Part shown: in pieces, positions 1 to 8,940 of the stretch | Layout of the letters: the number at the start of each line of letters is the position of its first letter | How positions within the stretch are numbered: the first letter of the stretch is position 1 | NCBI GenBank assembly: GCA_003427395.1 | Contig: BFEA01000412.1 | Coordinates: forward strand, 74,392-103,427 | Source: Chara braunii | Lineage: Eukaryota; Streptophyta; Charophyceae; Charales; Characeae | DNA length: 29,036 nucleotides | Direction of reading: 5' to 3' | Notes under the pieces: model-generated | Databases searched by the model: none | What the model saw: only the letters and a program-made list of their open reading frames with translations | What the model was told of the DNA's origin: nothing | Position numbers and translations under genes: made by a program

Positions 1-336
1 AGGTCGTCATTGCCATGTATGAAGTCAGATCGCACACGGGAAGAGAGTTTATCTCCCTCTCCCTTTTTTTTTTTCGTTTTTTTTTTCTCCTTGCGAAGAT
101 GGCATGTAACGAAACTGCAAAATGTCACGTGGGAAACGGTCACGATCGACACGTCTGAACTGTGATCGCACAGGGAGGGGGGTTGATCTCCCTCTCCCTT
201 TTGTTTTGTGTCAGATTTGTACTTGCGAAAAATGGGGAAAGTCGTGATTGCCATGTGTGAACTGAGGTCGCATAGGGGAGGGGGTTGATCTCCCTCTGCC
301 GTTTTTTTTTTCTTTTTTTTTCTCCTCACAAATGCA

Positions 337-527
337 AGGGAACTCAAAAAAGCCACGTGGGGGAAGGTCGTCATTGCCATGTATGAAGTCAGATCGCACA
401 CGGGAAGGGAGTTTATCTCTCTCTCCCTTTTNAGGGAACTCAAAAAAGCCACGTGGGGGAAGGTCGTCATTGCCATGTATGAAGTCAGATCGCACACGGG
501 AAGGGAGTTTATCTCTCTCTCCCTTTT
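337..527. other. Probable assembly artefact: 95-nt direct duplication around single N
   Basis: Bases 337-431 and 433-527 are identical and separated only by the N at 432. The offset (96) is much shorter than the array period, so this is more likely two contig ends overlapping by 95 nt than a real short unit. Confidence 0.8.
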
Positions 528-2654
528 TTTTTTTCTCCGTGCGAAGATAGCGTGTAACGAAACTGTGATCGCACAGGGAGGGGGGTTGATCTCCCTCTCC
601 CTTTTGTTTTGTGTCAGATTTGTACTTGCGAAAAATGCGGAACTGAAAAAGGCATGTGGGGAAGGTCGTGATTGCCATGTATGAACTGAGGTCGCACAGG
701 GGAGGGGGTTGATCTCCCTCTCCCGTTTTTTTGTTCTTTTTTTTTCTCCTCACAAATGTGAGGGAACTCAAAAAAGCCACGTGGGGGAAGGTCGTCATTG
801 CCATGTATGAAGTCAGATCGCACACGGGAAGGGAGTTTATCTCCCTCTCCCTTTTTTTTTTCGTTTTTTTTTTCTCCTTGCGAAGATGGCATGTAACGAA
901 ACTGTGATCGCACAGGGAGGGGGGGTTGATCTCCCTCTCCCTTTTGTTTTGTGTCAAATTTGTACCCGCGAAAAATGCGGAACTGAAAAAGGCATGTGGG
1001 GAAGGTCGTGATTGCCATGTGTGAACTGAGGTCGCATAGGGGAGGGGGTTGATCTCCCTCTCCCGTTTTTTTTTCTTTTTTTTTTTCTCCTTGCAAATGC
1101 GACGGAACTCAAAAAAGCGACGTGGGGGAAGGTCGTCATTGCCATGTATGAAGTCAGATCGCACACAAGAAGGAAGTTTATCTCCCTCTCCCTTTTTTTT
1201 TTCGTTTTTTTTATCGAATTACAAAGATGGCATGTAACGAACTGCAGAATGCCACGCGGGAAAGGGTCACAATCGGCTTGTCTGAACTGTGATCGGACAG
1301 GGAGGGGGGTTGATCTTCCTCTCCCTGTTGTTCTGTATCAGATTTGACATTGCGAAAAATGCGGAACTGAAAAAAGGCATGTGGGGAAGGTCGTGATTGC
1401 CATGTATGAACTGAGGTCGCACAGGGGAGGGGTTGACCTCCCTCTCCCGTTTTTTTGTTCTTTTTTTTTCTCCTCACAAATGCGAGGGAACTAAAAAAAG
1501 CCACGTGACGGAAGGTCATCATTGCCATGTATGAAGTCAGATCGCACACAGGAAGGGAGTTTATCTCCCTCTCCCTTTTTTTTTTCGTTTTTGTTTTCTC
1601 CTTGCGAAGATGGCATGTAACGAAACTGTGATCGCACAGGGAGGGGGGGTTGATCTCCTTCTCCCTTTTGTTTTGTGTGAGATTTGTACTCGCGAAAAAT
1701 GCAGAATTGAAAAAGGCATGTGGGGAAGGTCGTGATTGCCATGTGTGAACTGAGGTCGCATAGGGGAGGGGGTTGATCTCCCTCTCCCTTTTGTTTTGTG
1801 TCAGATTTGTACTTGCGAAAAATGCGGACCTGAAAAAGGCATGTGGGGAAGGTCGTGATTGCCATGTGTGAACTGAGGTCGCATAGGGGAGGGGGTTGAT
1901 CTCCCTCTCCCGTTTTTTTTTTCTTTTTTTTTCTCCTCACAAATGCGAGGGAACTCAAAAAAACCACGTGGGGGAAGGTCGTCATTGCCATGTATGAAGT
2001 CAGATCGCACACAGAAGGGAGTTTATCTCCCTCTCCCTTTTTTTTTTCATTTTTTTTTTCTCCTTGCGAAGATGGCATGTAACGAAATTGTGATCGCACA
2101 GGGAGGGGGGTTGACCTCCCTCTCCCTTTTGTTTTGTGTCAGATTTGTACTTGCGAAAAATGCGAAACTTAAAAAGGCACGTGGGGAAGGTCGTGATTGC
2201 CATGTATGAACTGAGATCGCACAGGGGAGGGGGTTGATCTCCCTCTCGCGTTTTTTTTTCTTTTTTTTTGTCTCCCTGCAAATGCGACGAAACTCAAATA
2301 AGCGAAGTGGGGGAAGGTCGTCATTGCCGTGTATGAAGTCAGATCGCACATGGGAAGGGAGTTTATCTTCCTCTCCCTTTTTTTTCTTCGTTTTTTTTTT
2401 TCGGATTACGAAGATGGCATGTAACGAACTGCAAAATGCCACGCGGGAAAGGGTCACAATCGGCTCGTCTGAACTATGATCGGACAGGGAGGGGGGTTGA
2501 TCTCCCTCTCCCTGTTGTTCTCTATCAGACTTGAAATTGTGAATAATGCGGAACTGAAAAAAGGCATGTGGGGAAGGTCGTGATTGCCATGTATGAACTG
2601 AGGTCGCACAGGGGAGGGGGTTGATCTCCCTCTCCCGTTTTTTTTTTGTTTTTT

Positions 2655-2845
2655 TTTTCTCCTCACAAATGCGAGGGAACTCAAAAAAGCCACGTGGGGG
2701 AAGGTCGTCATTGCCATGTATGAAGTCAGATCGCACACGGGAAGGGAGTNTTTTCTCCTCACAAATGCGAGGGAACTCAAAAAAGCCACGTGGGGGAAGG
2801 TCGTCATTGCCATGTATGAAGTCAGATCGCACACGGGAAGGGAGT
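2655..2845. other. Probable assembly artefact: second 95-nt duplication around single N
   Basis: Bases 2655-2749 are repeated at 2751-2845 around the N at 2750, with the same offset (96) and overlap length (95) as the join at 432. An identical overlap length at two sites points to the assembly method. Confidence 0.8.
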
Positions 2846-3339
2846 GTATCTCCCTCTCCCTTTTTTTTTTCGTTTTTTTTTTTTTCCTTGCGAAGATGGC
2901 ATGTAACGAAACTGCAAAATGCCACGCGGGAAACGGTCACAATCAGCACGTCTGAACTGTGATCGCACAGGGAGGGGGGTTGATCTCCCTCTCCCTGTTG
3001 TTTTGTATCAGATTTGTAATTGCGGAAAATGCGAAACTGAAAAAAGGAATGTGGGGAAGGTCGTGATTGCCATGCATGGACGGAGGTCGCATAGGGGAGG
3101 GGGTTGATCTCCCTCTCCCCTTTGTTTTGTATCAGATTTGTAATTGCAGAAAATGCGGAACTGAAAAAATGCATGTAGGGAAGGTCGTGATTCCCATCTA
3201 TGAACTGAGATCGCATTGGGGAGGGACTTGATCTCACTCTCTCGTTTTTTTTCTTTTTCTTTTTTTTTCCTTGCAAATGCGACGAAACTAAAAAAAGCGA
3301 CGTGGGTGAAGGTCGTCATTGCCATGTGTGGAAGGTCGA

Positions 3340-4200
3340 TTGCCATGTTTGGACGGACCCCCTTACTCCCCCGCAGCACCGGGGGGGTCCAGCGTTCCGG
3401 GAACTCGATGTGTGGAAGGTCGTCATTGCCATGTGAGGACAGACCCCCTTACTCCCCCTCAGCACCGGGGGGGTCCAGCGTTCTGGGAAGGCCGGCCCCC
3501 TTGCTGTTGCGGCCATCGAGGGGATCTCCCGGAACGCCTTCATCCCCCGCAGTGCAAACGGGGTCCGGCGTTCCCGGTGCTGTGGCCATCGAGGGGGGGG
3601 GGGGGCCGGGACGGGCCCCCTTACACTCCGCAGCACTAGGGGCGTCCAGCGTTCCGGGAACGCCGGACCCCCTTGTTGTTGTGGCCATCGAGGGGATCGG
3701 ATGGACCCCCTTCATCCCCCTTAGCACACAGGGGGTCCGGCGTTCCGGGAACGCCGAACCCTTGGTGCTGTGGCCATCGAGGGGGGGCGGGGAGGGGGGG
3801 AGGGGGCAGGACGGACACCCTTACTCCCCCATAGCACCGGGGGGGTCCAGCGTTCCGGGAACGCCGGACCCCCTTGCTGTTGTGGCCATCGAGGGGATCG
3901 GACGGACCCCCTTCATCCCCCGGAGCGCAAACGGGGTCCGGAACGCCGGACCCCCTAGGTGTTGTGGCCATCGAGGGGGGGGGGGACGGACCCCCTTCCT
4001 CCCTCTTGCCTCAATTGGGAACCGGCGTTCCGGGAACGCCGGACCCCCTGGNGTTGNGGCCATCGGGGGGGGGGGGGAGGACGGTGGTGTGTCTGCTATT
4101 TTTGGGATGCCGTACCTGCACACACAACGGTCGTGGGGTCCGGCGTTCTAGGAACGCCGGACCTGCTGTGTGGGGCGGTAGCGAAACTCCCGTGCCGCGA
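3340..4200. repeat. GC-rich tandem repeat with palindromic core, about 190 bp dimeric unit
   Basis: GGCCATCG(A)GGGG recurs near 3511, 3584, 3683, 3772, 3884, 3966 and 4058. Spacings alternate between shorter and longer, giving a dimer of about 172-201 bp. Between these lie GGACCCCCTTxxTCCCCC and a near-palindrome GCGTTCCGGGAACGC. G-runs of 8-13 follow each GGCCATCGA. Two Ns (4052, 4057) fall in the last copies. Pro/Gly-rich open frames across the block on both strands are by-products of composition. The array abuts the first array at about 3340, where GTCGTCATTGCCATGTG is still recognisable, so the two repeat families meet at a hybrid junction. Confidence 0.9.
4022..4042. repeat. Palindrome with 10-bp arms (CCGGCGTTCC)
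   Basis: The site consists of CCGGCGTTCC, one central G, then GGAACGCCGG. Variant copies lie at 3737-3755, about 3857-3878 and 4140-4160. The 4140 copy has a different centre (TAG) but keeps 9-bp complementary arms. Confidence 0.85.
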
Positions 4201-4263
4201 CGGATGTTTCTTCATGTCGCTTAGTGTTGTTTTCTTGTTGTCTTTTTTTGTGCGACCCTTCAG

Positions 4264-7217
4264 GAAAAACATCGTCTGGCTCCGCCCCCGAAAAATGGTA
4301 CGGCAGGTCTAAGCTCTACCACGACAAACCATGGGCTCTTGATTGGGTGGGTGGCCTTTATATGCCGGGTTGCGGATCCGTTGTCGTTTTTAGTAATGAC
4401 AATGGCCTGAGTTGGTACTGCTGCGGAGGGGTGGAGAAATCGGAAGCGGGGAGGTTTACTTACGACGGCAGGAAGTTTAGGACCTTCTTCCTTACGTCTG
4501 TCTATGACAGAGAGGGGATAAACTGGGTCAAGGAAGACAAGAAGGTGTCTCTTGACCATCGACTCTTCCAAGGATACGGGGTCAAGGCTTTGTCGATGAA
4601 AGCATTTGACGTGCGCGGGAACGGAACGGAGTTCCAAATGCTGGATCCGGAAAAGTTTCTTTCCAAAACCAATGGCTACCGCGTGACTGGTTCCCTGCCT
4701 GTCGTCGACAGCGCTTTCATGCTCAGCAAACCCTTGGTCCAATTCAACAGCCCGACGGACCAACTCTCAGCATTCGTTATGCGATACAGGGAAGAGTTCG
4801 TGAGGCTGCCTGCTGCCTAGCAAGTTGACCGTGTTTTCGTGTCGATTGACGCCCCGTCTTCATCGGCTCCGGGGCCCAAACGGCGCCAGGATCAGCCGAC
4901 CAGAGCGGGTGGAAAGAGGACGCAATCGGCGACTGCCCCGTCTTCGTCGGTTGAGGTTGTCCAGGCTCTGCCCGCTCCGGTTCTGCCCTCGGATCGGAAA
5001 GGTCGCGATGCGGGCGAGCAGTCTAGCGAGGCCACATATTACGACGACGGAGCTGTGCGCTATCGGGCTGGTCCCCGGCATCATTCCCGGGGAGGTGCGG
5101 GTGCCTTCGATGACGACGAGTGCGAGGGCCAAGATGGGGAGGGCGGTGGTTGGCGTGGGGAGGGCGGTGGTGAGGAGGGGGAGGGCAGTGGTGAGGAGGG
5201 GGAGGGCGGTGTTGAGGGGGACGACGGTAACGAAGGAGATGCTGAAGGTGAGGACGATGGCATGGACGAGGAAAGAGACGATGTTGGTGAGGAAGTCCAA
5301 GACAATCGCTCCTCCCAATTTCACCATCGCCACCAGAATTAATCGCAGGGGCGCGGTGAGGACGACGCCTGCCGCATCGGTGATGCTGTCGATGCTAGTG
5401 GCCAGCCTGCAGCCTCCCGCAGAATGTCGCAGTCCTATGACCAGACGAAGGATGTGGGAGACGAACCTGGCTCACGGGGAAAACGAAAGAGGGGAGAGGC
5501 ATCGACCTCTCCTGCGAGTCGAACAAAAGAGGCGAGGGCCGACGCCGTCAATGAAGCTTGCGGAGCGTTGACGGCATCACAGGAAGCGCGGGCTCCTCGG
5601 AAAACTGGTGGGGGGGGACGAAGTGGCAACCTTGGGGGCGGTCGCGGAGGCGGTAGGAAAGGCTCGCAGAGGTCCAGGGCACCTGAGCTGCAGGACTCGG
5701 GGGATGAGGGCGAGGGGGTGGGCCCTCGCATGCCCGAGGACATTGAAGAGTTGGTTCAGCACGCCGCGCCCGTGGACACGACACAATGTTTCTTCCTCGA
5801 ATACGACGAACAGGGCTTCGCGAGGCAAGATGTCCAAGTTGTTAACGTCGACGTTAATAGGATCAAACCCATTCCTCGTGGGAAGATCCTATTTAACCAC
5901 CGTTCGTTGTCTGAGAATATTGTGAGAGGCATCAAGAGTGTCATAGAAAGCTCCATCAGTGTTGACCCGGGGGTGTGGGATAGACCTGAGCTCGTTCTTG
6001 CGCCGGTTGACCCCAACGTCACCATCGGGGGGCAGGGAAGGCGAATCACGCCGGACGAGTTCTTCCAAACAGATTCTGGTGAGTTCGACTGGTACGCTGT
6101 CTGTGGTCAGCATACTGCCGAGACCATGAAGCGGTTGGTTGGAAAGGACTCCCCCGCCGTCAAAGTCTACGGCCTCCGCACGTACTCTAAAGTGCGAGTC
6201 ATTTTTTTCGATGATGACCACACACGCGGGTACTTCAATGTCTCCCTCTTCGACAACACACGGGAGAATCGTGCCATGATGTTATCCTTCCAGAACGCTG
6301 TGCGTGATATGCGGCAATGGTGGATCGATAACAACAGGATCGAGGCACCCAAAGCTAAGGTTAGCGAGAAGGATGTCGTCGCCGTTGCGCATCAGAAAAT
6401 GTGGCAGAACTTCCTGAGGGTCTGCATGGGGAAGACGTGCGACAAGGCATTCGTGAAGCAGGCTCTCGACAACGAATACAACAAGGATTGGAGTAACAAA
6501 CTTCGGGGGTACCTGAACCTCGCCATGTCCACCCGCACGGTTTGGCCGCTGGTGGAGAAGTTCTTCGCGATGTTCGAGGAGGGTAAGCTGCCAATCGGCG
6601 ACGGCAAGATCCCACTTGAGATGCTGGGGAGGATGGAGGGGCGCCTGCCCGGCCCGTACACTGACGAGAACAAGGGACAACGGACTTTGTACCACTGCAT
6701 ATATGCGAGAGATGGTCCCAAGGGCTCCACCGTGTCGTGGAAGGATTTGTGTCCTACATACTTCAAGAACTTCGGGGACATGACATGCCGCAAGAGAGAA
6801 GTCGCGCTACTCCTGCTCATGTCGGGGAAAGTGGTGGCAACAAAATTGAGAGTCACGCCTCCGAGGGTGAACACAGAGTGCCTCCTCGACATTATGCGCA
6901 AGGAGAGATACATGGTCCGCATGTTCAACTACGTCATGTTTCGCGCCGAGGGAAGGACAGGGGACGAATGGAACGACGACTTTTTCATGTCGTACAAGGA
7001 CCTGGAAGAGAGGTATGCTTCAAACGGGTTATGCGCAGATGAATGAGAGAAGCAACGGGAGAAGCTGCATAGCAACTTAGTGAAGACGATCGCTCAGCGA
7101 CTTGGAGGAGTGGAGGAGGCAAGGCAAGGTGCGGGCTTGGGGCCTACAGAAGTAATGTACAAGGAGGCTCCGTTTCACTTCAAAGTCTTTATATACACCA
7201 CGAGACACAGACTCTGA
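4264..7217 (+). pseudogene. Unknown-family protein with ParB/Srx-like segment, three in-frame stops
   Basis: One frame stays open from a good splice acceptor (T-rich tract ending CAG at 4261-4263) to 7214, except for TAG 4818, TAA 5340 and TGA 7044. No frameshift is needed. The sequence after each stop is clearly still coding, for example EKQREKLHSN just after 7046. Layout: a globular N-terminal region rich in W/G/Y (4264-4817); a basic Ser/Pro linker; an acidic Gly/Glu tract (about 5100-5300); a basic KRKRGE and Gly-rich tract (5424-5690); then a globular region. At about 5845-6200 this contains VDVNRIKPIPRGK, a GIKSVIESS helix and DWYAVCGQHTAETM. That order and spacing recall the ParB/sulfiredoxin fold (I.P.P..., helix, then G(E/Q)(R/H)). 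The fold assignment is inference. The frame ends abruptly where the transposase-like gene begins. I cannot tell whether it is a mobile-element protein or a host multicopy gene. A first exon would have to lie upstream of the GC-rich array. Confidence 0.6.
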
Positions 7218-8132
7218 GGATGAGGAAGGGAAGAACGAGTCGGGAATCGATGTCGACATGTTCAAGAAGAATCTATCTGGAGATCTTTTAGGAGAAGCTA
7301 AGCAGACAATAGCACAGGAGGTGAGCAGAGGACTGTACAACAAATCAAGCAAGAGTGAGAAACCTCCTTACAACTTGGGAAAGCGCGGCAGGAACGTATA
7401 TGTGTACAACAAGAAAACTAACTACCACGTGAACATGAAGAATGTCGAACAAGTTCCGAAGGAAGACAGCTGCAAGGCCAACTGTTACAAGAAGTTCACG
7501 GCCGTAGATGTTTTCTACAAGCGCGAAGAATTTTGAACGATGAAACAACCTAAGCAACTCAACTTCTTTCTCGCAGAGGTGAGGGCTGCGTCGTACTTTT
7601 CGGATGAGGGAGATTTAGAGGTGTTAAGAGTGACGTTCAACGACGTAAAGGTTTGCACAAAAGCGTGGGGAAAACTGTACGGATGCTCGACTACACGTGT
7701 TGCAAAGATACGCAAAGAATTCAGAGAAGGAATGATGTTGTACGAGCATGCAAATAAAGGATCAGTCGGATTATCTGCTTCATCACAGCGAATTCTCGTC
7801 TGGTTGCATGGATATTTCCAATACAATACTGAGAGTATGCCAAATAGTGACCAGTTTCATCTTTCAGATACTCTCCGGCGCAGAGACGTGTACGACTTCT
7901 TCAAGCGAGATTGCAAAGAGCTCTACACGAATAAGACTCTTCCTTCCCGTTCCAGATTTATGACCATTTGGAGCGTTCACTGCCTGAAAGTTCTTATTCC
8001 TGTATTGAAGAGGTTCTCGGTCTGTTCCACATGTCTGAAATTCAAGGCAGACCGTTCACAGGCAACAAGTGCTTTCGAACGAGGTAATGACATAACCTCA
8101 GTGCTTATTTTCTCTCCCCCAGTCTTCCTGAC

Positions 8133-8134
<2 letters not shown>

Positions 8135-8193
<59 letters not shown>
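8135..8193 (+). repeat. (TC)n microsatellite in the intron
   Basis: There are about 29 uninterrupted TC dinucleotides. A shorter tract of the same type lies at about 8350-8370. Confidence 0.97.
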
Positions 8194-8196
<3 letters not shown>

Positions 8197-8469
8197 GTTC
8201 ATTCTTTGATGTTTGCCACAACGCGACTGATTGTTTTGAATTATATCCCTTTAAGTTGTTTTTGCAGAAAGTAGAGGCTGTGCCTTGCATATTTACGGAA
8301 GGATTCTCATGGAACTCTTCTTCGTCTCTCGTATTTCTTCTTCTTTTTCCTCTCTCTCTCTCTCTCTCTCTAAATGTTCTTCGTGCAGAAAGAAAAATGA
8401 GTCTAGTGTCAGCGCAAACTGAGAAGGACTCTTATGAAAGTAGAAAGTCTGGTAAAGAAATAGTTACAC

Positions 8470-8940
8470 GTCTTCTCTTTGTCTCAGTTATAGTCCTATA
8501 ACACTTTGTCTCTTATTCGTCTTCGACTTTTCAAAGTTAAAGCCCTTTACCACTTTTTCTAAGAATCGTCTTCGTGACGTCTGCGTTGCCTTCCCCGAAC
8601 TCGTTCAGTCAATAAAAACAGAATTTTTGGGAAGAATGAATTGAAGATTCTACGACGTTTGTGAACTCACTTTTCTAAGTTATAGCCCTATAACACTTTG
8701 TCTAATAATCGTCTTCGACCTCTCAGAGTAAAAACCCTTTAACACTTTATCTTTTAGCCGTCTTCGATTTTAAAGCCCTTGTTATTAGTGATGTCAGCGT
8801 TGTCTTGCCCAAACTTCGAATTTTATGATGCACGACACTTGTGGACTAGCTTTCCTGAGTTATAGCCCTATAACACTTTGTCTAATCATTGTTGTCGATT
8901 TTAAGGCCCTTCATCACGCTTTGTCTCTTTTCTTGAACAT
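8470..8940 (+). repeat. Three copies of a 180-192 bp tandem repeat inside the intron
   Basis: AGTTATAG(T/C)CCTATAACACT recurs at 8486, 8678 and 8858. Each copy is followed by TTTGTCT(A/C)..CGTCTTCGA-like sequence. The core GTTATAG-CC-CTATAAC is an inverted repeat with 7-bp arms. Confidence 0.85.

Larger units (their letters stand above)
1..3335. repeat. Higher-order tandem array, 330-390 bp units
   Basis: The core GTCGTCATTGCC recurs near 3, 367, 463, 791, 1132, 1515 (one change), 1978, 2318, 2704, 2800 and 3312. Each full unit holds three related subunits. Each subunit has a GTCGT(C/G)ATTGCCATG core, a TCGCA-plus-G-run segment, then GATCTCCCTCTCCC and a T-run. Units come in a short form (about 328-341 bp) and a long form (about 364-386 bp). 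The long form has an extra segment of about 45 bp that includes GGGAAA(C/G)GGTCAC. The 1515-1978 and 2800-3312 intervals are longer because of extra subunits. Most units contain the palindrome CACGTG. The long open frames here (Lys/Arg/Glu-rich on the minus strand, Phe/Ser-rich on the plus strand) follow from the repeat composition and are not genes. Confidence 0.93.

Noticed and set aside
1-3335. Many overlapping long open frames (up to about 400 codons) on both strands
   Set aside because: They translate the tandem repeat itself (Lys/Arg/Glu, Phe or Ser runs), change frame between units, and some cross the artefactual N joins.
1-3335. Regularly spaced repeats reminiscent of a CRISPR array
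   Set aside because: The units are long, the intervals are related to one another rather than unique spacers, and the DNA is eukaryotic.
3316-4150. Pro/Gly/Arg-rich frames on both strands of the GC-rich block
   Set aside because: They arise from GC composition of the repeat; no frame is favoured and several cross Ns.
8256-8501. Short exons between the internal CAG acceptors in the transposase intron
   Set aside because: Direct joining of 8083 to 8980 keeps frame and restores the expected protein order, and the internal pieces are low-complexity.
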